Part shown: one piece after another, positions 13,101 through 22,919 of the stretch
Layout: each line of letters opens with the position of its first letter
Position numbering within the stretch: the first letter of the stretch is position 1
Source of the DNA: Phycomyces nitens
Taxonomy: Eukaryota > Mucoromycota > Mucoromycetes > Mucorales > Phycomycetaceae
DNA length: 64,000 nt
Assembly: GCA_022702545.1 (NCBI GenBank)
Contig: JAHRBC010000008.1
Coordinates: forward strand, 2,170,001-2,234,000
Direction: 5' to 3'
Made by a program: the position numbers and the translations under genes
Notes under the pieces: model-generated
Database searches by the model: none
Told to the model about the DNA's origin: nothing
Seen by the model: only the letters and a program-made list of their open reading frames with translations

Positions 13101-14984
13101 CAGAAGATAAGAGACTTCCCGAGGCCTGTTAATGAGACCGGTATTCGAGCCTTTGTCAATCTATGCGGCTTCTACCGTCGTCATGTCCAGTTGTTCAGTG
13201 ACATTGCCAGTCCTCTCAACGAATTACTTAAAAAGAAGAATGCCTTTGTCTGGTCCCAGGAATGCGAAAACTCTTTCGTAGCTATGAAGGAAGCAATAGC
13301 AAACGCTACGCTATTGGCGTTCCCAGATCCAGACTCTACATATCATGTTTACACGGATGCTTCCGATATTGGTATTGGGGCAGTTTTGATGCAAGTCAAA
13401 GAGGATGGGGTAGAGCGCCCGGTGTGCTTTTTGTCCAGGAAGTTGCAACCAGCGGAAGTCAAGTATCCCACCGTTGAGAAGGAACTCTTGGCTGTAATTT
13501 ATGCTTTCGCGAAGCTAAGGAAGTATATCCTTGATAAGGAGTTTATCCTGTTCACCGACAATTCGGCAGTAAGTTATCTCTTCACGAAAACCGATCCCAA
13601 TCAACGACTGCAAAGATGGGTGTTGGCCACCCAAGAGTTTTCGTTTAAAGTCAAGCATATTCCTGGAAAGACCAATGTGGTAGCGGATGCTCTCTCCCGT
13701 TTCCCGCTGGCACAGGGGTTGCATGAGGAGGATGGGGAGGACGATCTTGAGTGTCTCTATGAGCACTTCTTTATTGAGGAAACCGACTATGAAGAGTGGT
13801 TGAGCGATATAATCGTTTATTTTGGTAACCCTGGAAACCCAGCCACCTCGGACAAGGTGAAGTCTAGAGCGGTCCGCTTCAAATTCCAGGACAACCATTT
13901 GTATCGTAAGGTTGGAGATCGTTTTGTCCGCATTCCGTATATCAAAGAGCGTCCGGCCGTCATCAAGGAAATGCACGATGGCCACGGTCATTTTGGACAA
14001 CATGCAACTTGGGCAAGACTATACTTGGAGTATTGGTGGCCGACTGCTTTTAGGGATGTCAAGGAGTATCTCTCCACTTGTAAGGAATGCCAGTTGTTTG
14101 CACCAGTGTCCAAACGGAAAGCAATGGGGAAAGTTCCGGTTACCAGGTTATTCGAGCAGTTTGCCATTGATTTCGTTGGGCCTTTTCCGCGTTCAGTCCG
14201 CGGTAACTCCTATGTACTGGTTGCCGTAGAGTGCTTCTCGAGATGGCCTATTGCCATAGCATCTCCCAAGGCAGACGCTGTCACTGTCGCAAAGTTTTTG
14301 TACGAACATGTCTTTTGTCAATTTGGTCCACCGTCCCACTTACTCTCAGATAATGGAACGCATTTCGATAACCAGCTGGTGGAACAATTCCTAAGTATCG
14401 TCAAGACTCACCATAAGTTCTCCGCTCCTTACCATCCTCAAACTAATGGTATGGTGGAGAAACTCAATGGTACCATCACCAAGGCAATCAAGAAACTGTC
14501 TTTAGAAGATCCAAAACGTTGGGACTCCCATCTGCCGGCAATCTTGTACTCATATCGTACCAAGGCACATGAGGTAATACAAATCTCTCCATTCGAATTT
14601 TTGTATGGTCAAGTACCCAGATCGATGCGCCAAGACGTCTTGCAGAAGTATGGCAATGCTCTCGGATTTGAGAGATTAAGCAAGCTAGTAACAAGGAACA
14701 CTACTATCGAGGATTTTCCGCCTGCCCCTGTCGAACAGCCGACTGAAGAAAAGGTCTTCCTACCAGGGTCTACTGTTGTCCGAGTCCGTCCTAATAAGTC
14801 CAGCAAACTTGACTCAAACTACTCGCCTGAAGTCTTCACTGTGGTCGCAGGTTTCGGAAATGGTACTTACCAGCTCGCTGATAAGTTTGGACGTCTGTTG
14901 AAAAGGAGGGTCAATAGATCTACTTTGCGTCGCTTTTATAGTCGTAATGACGCCTATATCGCTCGTTCTTCGGTGGGATTGTGA
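10194..14984 (+). CDS. Gag-Pol polyprotein of gypsy-1 (intact)
   Basis: A single 1596-residue frame encodes all retrotransposition functions. From the N-terminus: a gag domain (roughly residues 15-130); a Ser/Asp/Glu-rich linker (about 200-235); a zinc knuckle (CYNCKETDHM, about 293); an aspartic protease with the unusual active-site reading LDGGC near 539 instead of the common DSG/DTG; an RT with YIDD near 906; an RNase H starting at YTDAS near 1053; an integrase with an HHCC zinc motif near 1260, catalytic DFVG (about 1323), SDNGTHF (about 1386) and MVEKLNGT. The C-terminus is a short beta-barrel-like tail; no chromodomain was seen. The stop codon TGA is the first three bases of the 3' LTR. 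Confidence 0.95.
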   Translation: MTQFVKCPKYKKGDDPITWLTRYDKIASFNKWESDAKLLYVDNCFEGRIQEWSVYQDFQTWEEFKDTFMEKFSKRTSLPKIVGKILTFQMKRKESVRQYVDRFEKLRIQYDRERQRSIGRKVPGQSFESQSVKIPTTEDKADPKIIKETVSKESDAELTISETGMVKHFIKGVSSKSLRRSLRLEHPSNLKNVYQLLKQNCDSDSSDSESEESDSGDEKDNGEDSDSGTESETQDKKSTKNRTKANKKSSMNQSKNPEPNDMELLVQGFKEMSLMLGELKKTVNQPKPRANTCYNCKETDHMATNCKNPCGLCNSKEHVHFQCQLYQPKKKKTESALLMDFAEEVLLGDVNKEQQESRAQVKNKISNTRAGTQFKPVVASRKVKKLVIPPEVLEGQVNSKANKGHKVTSPTVEDVIMSEPSPMPVTQTPMRVTARQVQTGLAEEAFMAVDAVNRPVFALSLAQIADISPSARTQIKAALTKPHRKNNEPVAVPKFSVNSNHYLMDQEPETKPNSGIPEGNGAPRTKGTVNGIPCEIILDGGCTPCIISYNFLRKLGITHLESTGRQLSLGDGRTIKAKGMATNLEVSIGNLSSITFRALCLDVGDKYDFLIGRVGLHHLRLGTDWSTHLWYTRTSAGVIPCEVYYEPQPVIQEEESDQEGESENEYEGFLLMLTSDEESDTGEESEDRLGHLKTSISENQALRSEQKEALWSLVQENRDCFGTSYEHLSQTNLVKLHIDTGESKPIYRRPHAHLSHSEREFLREDIEAMVKNGILVPSTYLPSNSQSGGWSFPCRYVKKKTGDRRLVTQFQDLNKVTIRDTWPLPAITDILEALGKARIFSALDLLKGFHQIAVEEESIPKLTIATPWGNYSYRVMPFGIQNGPSTFSRAIHLAMSPFLERFAVAYIDDVTVYSQTFDEHIAHLRQVFQRFTEVNMKLNANKCFLARESIDLLGFRVSSRGIKPLESKVQKIRDFPRPVNETGIRAFVNLCGFYRRHVQLFSDIASPLNELLKKKNAFVWSQECENSFVAMKEAIANATLLAFPDPDSTYHVYTDASDIGIGAVLMQVKEDGVERPVCFLSRKLQPAEVKYPTVEKELLAVIYAFAKLRKYILDKEFILFTDNSAVSYLFTKTDPNQRLQRWVLATQEFSFKVKHIPGKTNVVADALSRFPLAQGLHEEDGEDDLECLYEHFFIEETDYEEWLSDIIVYFGNPGNPATSDKVKSRAVRFKFQDNHLYRKVGDRFVRIPYIKERPAVIKEMHDGHGHFGQHATWARLYLEYWWPTAFRDVKEYLSTCKECQLFAPVSKRKAMGKVPVTRLFEQFAIDFVGPFPRSVRGNSYVLVAVECFSRWPIAIASPKADAVTVAKFLYEHVFCQFGPPSHLLSDNGTHFDNQLVEQFLSIVKTHHKFSAPYHPQTNGMVEKLNGTITKAIKKLSLEDPKRWDSHLPAILYSYRTKAHEVIQISPFEFLYGQVPRSMRQDVLQKYGNALGFERLSKLVTRNTTIEDFPPAPVEQPTEEKVFLPGSTVVRVRPNKSSKLDSNYSPEVFTVVAGFGNGTYQLADKFGRLLKRRVNRSTLRRFYSRNDAYIARSSVGL

Positions 14985-15254
14985 AATGAAGTACCTGGAT
15001 ATTGGGTTAATTCAGATCGATTGTGATTTGGCAGGTTTCAATTCTCTGTAAATTTCTGTTATTGTTAAATTGAAGCTTAGTCGCTATTGTTCTTTTCCCC
15101 CCCTTTCTTTGACTATATTATTGTTCCACTTATTGTATTATCTTAACCAACGAGTTATATTCGGTATGCCTTAGAACTATTTTATCATTCTTATCTAACT
15201 GTTTTCACAGTTGGTTCTTTTAATAAATCAATAAACTCAATTCAATTCGGAACA
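14982..15254 (+). repeat. 3' LTR of gypsy-1
   Basis: 273 bp, reading the same as the 5' copy. Its first three bases double as the polyprotein stop codon. The upstream polypurine tract is weak (GGTGGGATTG). Confidence 0.95.
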
Positions 15255-15496
15255 AGCCATAAAAGTAATTTTTAAACAAATGTTACACAGGATTATTAAA
15301 AATTCGGCCTGTTTTTATTAATAATATTAAAAACGTTTTTACTAACTTGCTTTTAAAATAAACCAATCAACCACATTATAAGCATGCTTTTATATCGCCG
15401 AATATAATACAAATTTGAAATTTATAAAGGGCATTCATATTATTCTATCTTGTTCTATTCACTCTTACACTTATATATCTTTTCATATTTACTCAA

Positions 15497-16423
15497 ATGT
15501 CTGGAAAATCAGTTGACAACAACCCCAACAACTTGCAATTTGTTGAAGGAAGTTTAGAGCCATCTGCAAAACGTGGAAAGCTCAATGATGTAAAAAAGCT
15601 AGCTTGCATTGAAGCTATGCTTGAATACTGTCCTTTTGAGCAATTACAAGGCAATATCATCAAGGCATGAGATATGGTTCAAGACGAAGTCAACAAGAGT
15701 GATCCCAGCACCCACCCAGTTGGTATATCTACAATCAGAAACTTTGTTCGGGACTCCAGAAAACAAATCAAAGAGAAGCATAGAAAAGAAAGAGGGGATA
15801 CTGGTACCAATGATTCAGAAACTACTCTGGAAAACCGAGTTCTTTCCTTGGATCAATTGGTATGCTTTTTTAATATATAGTCTTATATATGCTTATTTGA
15901 AATTTTATTTGCTTATGAATATTAGATAACAGCTGTAGAGTTGAAGAAGAGTAAGGATGATGAAGATGCAGCACAGAGCATTGCTAGGAAGAGAGATGCA
16001 GAAGTAATAATGAGTGTCAGAGCATTGCAAGGGACAATCAAGAAGAAGAAGGAGACTCTTATTAGAATCCTCACACAATCACCACAACAGGCAAGGATGG
16101 ATAGTGAGCAATCCAATGCAAGTGGCAGTACTTCCACTTCTCAAGAGATTCCTACTAAAAGAGTTCCAATGTATCAAAGGCTTAGTCCCAGGGAATCTCT
16201 TGAGAAAGACATTGCATTGGCAATGGAAGCAGATGAGAGGGAGAGAGCTCGTCAGCACAAGCTGGCCAATGAAATGATGAAGGTGATGCTTGAGATGAAG
16301 CAAGAGCTTTGTGTGGTCAATGAACGATTGGGAAAGCTAGAAAATAGTAGCAGAAGTCCCTATCCCTCTGCCTACCAGCAACCTTCTGGGACATCTTATC
16401 CCTTTTTCTACCATCCACAGTAG
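15497..16423 (+). pseudogene. Harbinger accessory protein gene (two exons, one in-frame stop)
   Basis: Harbinger elements usually encode a second protein that helps the transposase enter the nucleus and bind DNA; this gene holds that position, convergent with the transposase. Exon 1 (15497-15859) and exon 2 (15926-16423) flank a 66-bp intron (GTATGC...TTAG) and stay in frame. An in-frame TGA at 15668-15670 interrupts exon 1. The N-terminal half could hold a Myb/SANT-like fold, but I cannot confirm that. The C-terminal half (ESLEKDIALAMEADERERAR... KLEN) is a charged coiled coil followed by a Pro/Ser/Tyr-rich tail. Confidence 0.65.
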
Positions 16424-16460
16424 TAAACGTTTTTAAAAAAAAAACATTTATAAATCAATT

Positions 16461-17560
16461 TTATTGTGTGGTGATTCTGTCTAGGTATATATGCAATTGG
16501 GGAGGTGCAATACCAAAGAACATGCTTGTCTGATTTCCATTGTTAATGCAAGTATGAATGTTCTTCATTAATGTAGAAATGAGGTAGAACTTTCCTACCC
16601 GGCTCTGCCCAACACGCTGTCCATTTCTAAACTTGACATAAGCAAAGAAAGCACCAACATGTCCAAACTCCCACTCAACACACTCTCAAACTTTTGACAT
16701 GGCATTATTGATGAGGTGCTTCTCAGAAGTCATGTCAGGTCTTCTTCTGAATGGCTTGACCACCAATACATTTGCTCTGTATGCCAGATCACCATAGATG
16801 GCATAATGGTGATCACCATTATCAGCATGACAGAGTTGCTGTTCCAGTTGAGCCATGATTCCACTGGTCTCAAGCATTCTCTGATCGTGCATTGATCCAG
16901 CAAACGGCCCAGACATGCTCACCATGATTCCATCTGGAGTCACAATGGACTGGAACTTCAAACCATGTTCCCTCTTATGACCATTATAGTTGATCTCCTA
17001 GTCTTCCCCTGGTCTGCATACGGAATTTAGGGTTCCATCAATGAACCCAATAATGCCAGTGTATGGCGACCCTTTTTCAGCAATGGCATTGCTGAAGCGC
17101 CTCAAGTTGAATGGATGCAAGTGATCCTTGGTAAAGTGTAGTCCCCTGGCATACTTGTCATGCAGAAGATCAACCATCGTGTTGAAAACCGTACATAAAG
17201 TACTGCGATTAACCTTGAAGAAGTGCTCAAGGTCAGCATACCGCCCAGGATATGACAATCGTCGAAGAGTGATTGCCAATGCTGACAGTATATCCCAAGA
17301 GAATTGGTGGGTCGTATCTTGGCGTAATATGACAGTTGATGGCAGTCCCATGGCATTGACAATGTACTCCATCTGAGAGTAGGTGAATCGAAAGAATTCA
17401 ATACATGAAGCATCACCCAAAGCTTGGATCTCTGCACGTTGGTGAATACTTTGCTCGTTAAGTAGTGCATAATCTTCTACAGCATCTTGGAACTCGCTAT
17501 GAGGGATGTCAGTCTTGGCAGAGTAGTTATCAAGACGTTCTGCATTAAGTTGGTAGATGG
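16461..17560 (-). pseudogene. Harbinger (HARBI1-like, DDE_4) transposase with two in-frame stops
   Basis: This would be the catalytic transposase. Reading leftward, the recognisable parts are a helix-rich N-terminus (FFRFTYSQMEYIVNAMG), the first Asp in GIIGFIDGTLNSV (about 17060), the second Asp in AIYGDLAYRAN (about 16790) and the Glu in CVEWEFGHV (about 16670). A TAG at about 16998-17000 and a TGA at about 16686-16688 interrupt one otherwise continuous frame that ends at 16461. The frame is also open upstream of the first ATG, to about 17560, so the 5' end (possibly an intron) is uncertain. Confidence 0.8.
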
Positions 17561-18077
17561 TATTGCATAAGTTGCTTGTATATCAGAACATTTTTATATA
17601 TAAAAGAAGTGTGAAAAGTGAAAGAGAAAGTAATAGAAAGCAAAAGAAACAAAGTAAATTATACTCTCAGATAATATTGTTTAAATCGCAGTTATTTTAT
17701 TCTCAAATATCATTGGCTAAATATTTTACTAAAAAGGATTACTAATATTTGTCAAGATCATATTTTATCCTACCAAAATAAGAATTTTAAAAATTATGAA
17801 TCCCCAAATGTCTCTAGTATCTCATTATTATGTTATACAGTTTTATAATATTTTTAAAGAGCTAACAAAGGATAATTACACAATGTATCTCTAAATCATA
17901 AGTTACTATCGTGGGTAATAATCATAGATTGTGTTTTCTGCTATTCTTGTCTTCAAAATAAAAAACATTACGGGTGTAGATTCCGAAATATTACACACAA
18001 TAGTTATCTGACAATTGTAAAAGTGAGGAATATGAGATATTTTATTTATATGGATTGAGAAGATAAGGGTTTGGGTG

Positions 18078-18711
18078 TGACGTTAAGTAAAAAGATTTTG
18101 TTGAATAAATGAATGAATGAATGAAGAGAAGGGGTAGAAGGATGAGAGTGAGTTTTATTGAATTTGAGTTGATTAGTTTGTTGTTGTTGAGATAAGTATG
18201 TGATATATTGTATGATATATTGTATGATTGTATTTTGTGAGTAAGGATTGAAAAATTAAGGTTAGGTAGGGGGGTATGATAAAAATTGCGGGATTTAAGG
18301 ATTTGTGGAGAAAGTATAGTTTGTATAAAGTGAAAAAGAGTTGTTGAAGTGGGATATGTAGATTTTAAATGATTATTATATGTGGGTTTGTGGTTGAGAG
18401 GGGTTGAAAGAGGAGAATTGATTGAATTGATTGAATTGAAGGAGATTGTAGATGTAATGATCCAGTATGGATAAGATGGGATGGATTTATAGAGTTTTTT
18501 GAAATATGGGATTATTGAGCGAACAAGTGTTTAGATTTGATTGGGTTAGTGTTGAGTGTATTAAATAAATGATTTAATAGAGGATTGATTAGTAGAAAAA
18601 GAGTTGAAAGACTAATGAAAAGGTTTAAAGATGGATATGATAGATCTAGATTTTGGGTGGGATTTTTTAGAGTGAAGATTTTGTAGCTGGTTAAATTGAT
18701 CAAATGTGTCA
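18078..18711 (-). mobile_element. Possible diverged LTR, strongly C-depleted on the plus strand
   Basis: On the minus strand it would begin TGACACATTTGATC and end CTTAACGTCA, resembling the ends of the tRNA-associated LTRs. A TATAAAT is present near 18490 and a CAATAAAAC near 18155, in the right order. The plus strand has very little C over about 630 bp. No target duplication or tRNA gene was seen, so this is tentative. Confidence 0.35.
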
Positions 18712-19105
18712 AGGGGACTGAGAGAGTATATTATTCTTATTTTTTGATATTACTAAATTGATTGTATATTGATTACAAGGACGGATTTGTATATAACCAA
18801 ATAATTACAGTTAATATATGGAATTGTTTTCAGCTGCAAGAAATTGAAAATGATCCAGACTTGGATCCATCCAATTCGTACTTGTATTAGTTTATTGCGA
18901 TTATAATAAAAACTTTGAATATGAATTGTGTTGTATGGTATATATTGAATTTATTATTATTATTATTATTACTAGTCATTGATAAATTAAAAAATAAAAT
19001 AAAAAGTAATTATTTAAAGTTATCATTCAGATAATGCTTTTTTGAATTCATATTGGTAATTCATATGTAAGCAAGATCATCATCATGATATTAAATAAAT
19101 ACGTA
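18712..19105. other. AT-rich stretch, nothing recognised
   Basis: Contains an ATT microsatellite near 18950-18970. No coding or element signature was seen. Confidence 0.5.
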
Positions 19106-19116
19106 CGCATTTATTT

Positions 19117-19395
19117 GTGCTTGAAGAAGCACTATTGCCCTATGGTTTCCTATCACCCGTAGGTAGCAGACGCCCTACTTTTTCAATCTGCAAACTTCCT
19201 CCCACCAGATATTGCCTTGAAAAAATACCTGGCTGCGGACACCCCACACTTTTGGCCGTGCTGGACGAAGCACAGTTACCACAGGACTTCCCCTCACCTG
19301 TAGGTAGTAGACGCCCTACTTTTTCAACCTGCAAACTTCCTCCCACCAGATACCGGCTTGAACAAATACCTGGCTGCGGATGCCCCACATTTTGA
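19117..19395. repeat. Two tandem 141-bp units
   Basis: The segment starting GTAGGTAGCAGACGCC at 19159 recurs at 19300 with few differences. The 141-bp period is a multiple of three, and the plus frame stays open across both units (each with PVGSRRPTFS...KLPPTRY), as does the minus frame. It is GC-richer than its surroundings. No known family is recognised. Confidence 0.7.
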
Positions 19396-19490
19396 GACCC
19401 TGGAACCCCACCACCATTAAGGCAGTGGGATAACCTCCCCACGCACTTTTGTGTCTATGGGAAAAGAGCTATACATAGTATTAGGCTTAT

Positions 19491-19832
19491 TGTTGTATTT
19501 GGCATAATGGTATATCAGAGAAAAGTGATATATAAACCCAGATAGCTGGATTATCTAAAATCAAGACAAACTATACCATCCAGAAATCCTTATCCAAATA
19601 TGAAAATACCATACCCAATCTATTGTGGGACAAAGTCCCAAAATACCTATTAACTAATAACACAGCTATTATGATAATGAATATCCAAGCTGATAAGAAT
19701 TATAACAATAATTATAAATACTAAGTTAACACACTTCTTGAATCAATAACTGGATATAACTTTAACTTTTTCTCAATCACAATAAAGAGTCTCAAAGTAT
19801 CCACCGTCCCTTTTCTACTACCAAATATCACA
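19491..19832 (+). mobile_element. Solo LTR, about 342 bp (family also found inside the Tc1 element)
   Basis: Starts TGTTGTATTTGGCATAATGG and ends AAATATCACA. A near-identical inverted copy at 46803-47143 has clear 5-bp duplications and defines the ends. No matching target duplication is seen here (CTTAT against GTAGA), so this copy may be recombined or old. Confidence 0.75.
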
Positions 19833-20541
19833 GTAGAGTTTTATTTTCAGCATAAAGATACCCATGGCATAACCCACTTTTTGGCATTTGTTGATGTCAT
19901 GAAAGAGCATACCACAGCGGCACATGACTTTTCTGTCCCGATTGTAAAGAAGAGACCAACTGATACCCTGCATGGACATATACCCTCACCAACTTTTGCC
20001 GTCATCAACGTAGATGACATCATCCATCAAGTTGGTCTCATTCAATACCCACCAAACAGCAATCAATTTTTTGTGATTGCGCCATATTTTGTTTTTAATA
20101 CCAACTTACGTATCACCAAGGGTAACCTAGCAATCCTATAATCATTCTCTTATTTTCTCATACCCAAATATTTAATACCAAATAAAACAAAGTGGCTAAT
20201 AATGTCAAAAACCAAAAATCGGTTTCAAAAAATGGCAGTTATGTTACCGTTTTGTTCACACAGGACAAAAATTATTTTTTTCAAGAATGCGCAACATCTT
20301 CAACACCAAATAAAATGCTCATTTCGATAAACAAGGTTGCCTAAAAATTTACGAGCCCTTTCTATGGTACTACAACTACCTCATTGCCAGATGAAAAGAG
20401 ATTCCATGCGACTTTTATGAATCAGCATCGATGACATTACCTTTCAACCACAATCTGCGGAGAAAAAGCAGTCTAAAATCAGAAAAAATGGCAGTTATGT
20501 TACCGTTTCGGTAGCTGTTCCCACTCCTCTTGCCGTAGTGC
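19833..20541. other. Region with a short open fragment and a 26-bp direct repeat
   Basis: An open fragment at 19881-20141 (FAVINVDDIIHQVGLIQ...) has the look of a transposon-protein C-terminus, but I cannot name the family. The sequence AAAATGGCAGTTATGTTACC occurs twice, near 20229 and 20485, about 256 bp apart, on the same strand. No gene is called. Confidence 0.45.
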
Positions 20542-20599
20542 ATACCCTAGTACCATTCCCTAACCCTATACCCTAACCCTATTCTCTAACCCTAGTTTA
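20542..20599 (-). repeat. Single inverted monomer of the 57-bp telomere-like satellite
   Basis: CCCTAGTACCATTCCCTAAC and following bases are the reverse complement of the satellite unit that fills 60268-64000, with a few differences. It lies 21 bp from the outermost LTR of the tRNA-Lys stack. Confidence 0.85.
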
Positions 20600-21745
20600 C
20601 ATTTAAACACACAATAATATTGATGCGTCATGTGTTTGTATGGTAACCAAACAGACAACAAATAAAATATATAAAAGAAACAATGAAAGAACTAGTAAAA
20701 GACTAACGAAACTCAACAGAAATATCCCCAAAATGACCGGGCAAAATATAACTGCTCTTCAGAGATTGAGAGCTTAAACTCAAAAGAATAAAATAACTAT
20801 AAAATTGATCATAAAACTGACTGATAATATTTATTCATTAGAAAAGAATGTCTTTTATAGACAAAGAAAATAACTAAAAGAATAACCAAAAAATGAAATA
20901 ATAAAATAATAAAATGATGCCATCAAGACCAAAGGAAAGGTTATAATAAAAATATACTGTAAAATAGTAAAGAAAAGGGTAAGACAAAGAAGTAAGAGAA
21001 ATAAACTAAAGAAGTACAGAATGGTACAATCCTGCAAGAAAGTGAGAAAGGATTCACAAAGGAAATATAAAAGGAAAGAGTATAAAAAGGAAATAATAAA
21101 ATGTGATAAAATAAAATAAAGAAAAATTGAAAAGAAAGAGAAATAAAGAAACTCAGGGATCGGCCATCCTTACTCGGCTCGGACTTCTTCTTTGGACTGG
21201 TCCGGCCTCCAACCCCTCCTAGGCCACTGCAAAAAATAAAGAAATTCCAATAACGTAAAAGTGGCAATGCTGTACTATAAAGCGATGTTTTAACATAGGG
21301 TGGTTTTTTTTCCGACTATGAGACAAGCTACCTTGTCAGCTATCTCGTTGACGTGCTATCTAGTAGTGGATTTTTGAAATAATGTGCCGCAGGTGAGGGC
21401 TGTTAGCACTTTCGGTGTACTGATCTGATCTGGAAAAACAAAAAGAAATATTTAAAAGTACGGTTCTATTTTGGTGCCGTATTTATGGACCTGGAAATAT
21501 TGGGAGAATCATATATTCATGAAAATACATGGTCGTGTATTTATCGAAAATATTGAGCATACTCTTCATGAAAGCCAATTAAATGAATGGATTGAAAGCT
21601 TCTTTATCCTTCTTCACCAGTAATATATCACCCATTATTTGATTTCCCGTTTATAATTGATTGGTAATGTTTTACGTTTTTATTTTTATTAGAAAGAATA
21701 GAATGTTTCTAGGTTCAGGGTCTACTATTACGCCTATTCCTATGC

Positions 21746-22687
21746 CTAGCCGTTTCTACCCGGTTGCTTGCTGCTATTTGGATGGAATATTTTTCTACAT
21801 AAAAAATACCTGCAAAAATATGAATATCCAACGATTTTTTGGGCTGCGGGAGTGTTCTGTAAAAGATAAAGAAGTGTTATTGATATGGGATACAAAGAGG
21901 AAATTTTTGTGTGACAAAAGATACTTACATTGCAAGAGATGGGCAAGAGTGGGCAAAGGGGACTTGAATTGTAAGGCTGGATGGGCTGTGTGGCGGGTTT
22001 TACTATAAAAAAGGGAATAAAAATTAATATGGGTGAACAGAGTGATGATATATTTAATTTACATACCAGGAGCCAAATGGGTTATCAAAGTAGGGGGCAT
22101 GGTGTGCAAAGAAAGACCAAAGGAGCCTATAAAACACATAATAATAATTATTAATAAATAGTCTGAATAATATTTTGAATAAGCAAAAAGAGATTTATAA
22201 AGAATATTACCTTTATGATTACAATCGCGAATGATGGAGGAGGCCGATGGCGTGAATAGACAGGGCAGTCTACAATGGAATAGAGTCAGAGAGGGAACAA
22301 GTATGATTGAAAGAAATTTTTTTACCTGGTGCCGATGGCATCCTTATATAAGTTGTTTGGCTAATCTGAGAGAGAAGTGAAAATAATTTTTATCAAGATG
22401 ATGGTACCAGTGAATGCGGCCAGTGAGTATTTGTCTAGATGGCCATTGTGGAAAGGATGAGTTGCAATGGGAGCGCACATCTATGAAAAAGAGGTTAATT
22501 TGTGTGTATAAAGAGGTATAAAAAATGTCTTACCAGAGAAAGGCGCCGATATCAAAAAAGCAAGCAAAAGGAAAAATAAAGGGAACCAAAGAAAAAGGAG
22601 AGAATCTGAAAATTTTTTCACCTTTGAAACATGCTGCGGAAGGTGTGATGGATTGAGCCCAAAAACAATATCAAGGCCGATTTGCAT
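21746..22687 (-). other. Third gene region of CACTA copy 1, small multi-exon gene of unknown function
   Basis: From an ATG at 22687 the frame encodes a short leader and then a strongly hydrophobic segment (SLLFLWFPLFFLLLAFLISA), like a signal or membrane segment. A series of exon-sized pieces follows, separated by GT...AG introns of about 50-130 bp (donors such as CTCTG|GTAAGA and CACCAG|GTAAAA; acceptors TTTTATAG and TTTTACAG). A frame ends ...KQPGRNG with TAG at 21746-21748. I could not join all exons in one frame without a stop, so the exact model is open. The same arrangement recurs in copies 2 and 3. No known domain was recognised. Confidence 0.5.
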
Positions 22688-22919
22688 CTCAGTGCTTCAA
22701 GACAATAGAGGAACATCTTTATAGTCATTCAAAATGCCTATATATAACGGCCTTTTTGATAGTATTCAACCTCTCTTACTTTTACAACAACCCACACACA
22801 CACACACTTACTCACCCACCCACTCAAACAGTTTTTGTACGTATATTATATTTATTTTTATTTCAATTGAACAAAAACTAATAATTATAATCGAAATATA
22901 CTTTACCATATTCTAGAAA

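Larger units (their letters stand above)
9820..15254 (+). mobile_element. Intact Ty3/gypsy LTR retrotransposon (gypsy-1)
   Basis: Two 273-bp LTRs (9820-10092, 14982-15254) read as identical and start TG and end CA. They bracket a single uninterrupted gag-pol frame. A 4-bp duplication, AGCC, flanks the element (9816-9819, 15255-15258). It lies 29 bp inside the left end of the Harbinger transposon, so it is the younger insertion. Identical LTRs and an open frame indicate recent and possibly ongoing activity. Confidence 0.95.
9791..17814. mobile_element. PIF/Harbinger-type DNA transposon, split by a Ty3/gypsy element
   Basis: Terminal inverted repeats GAGACATTTGGGGATTC (9791-9807) and its complement (17798-17814) are flanked by TAGTA on both sides (9786-9790, 17815-17819). 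The same sequence can be read as a slightly longer TIR with a 3-bp AGT duplication, closer to the family's usual 3 bp. Without the nested retrotransposon the element is about 2.59 kb and holds two convergent genes, an accessory protein and a DDE transposase, as is typical of Harbinger elements. Both genes carry stop codons. Confidence 0.88.

Noticed and set aside
19491..19832. Full LTR element starting at this LTR
   Set aside because: No second LTR, primer site or coding region follows it; it is a solo or broken copy.
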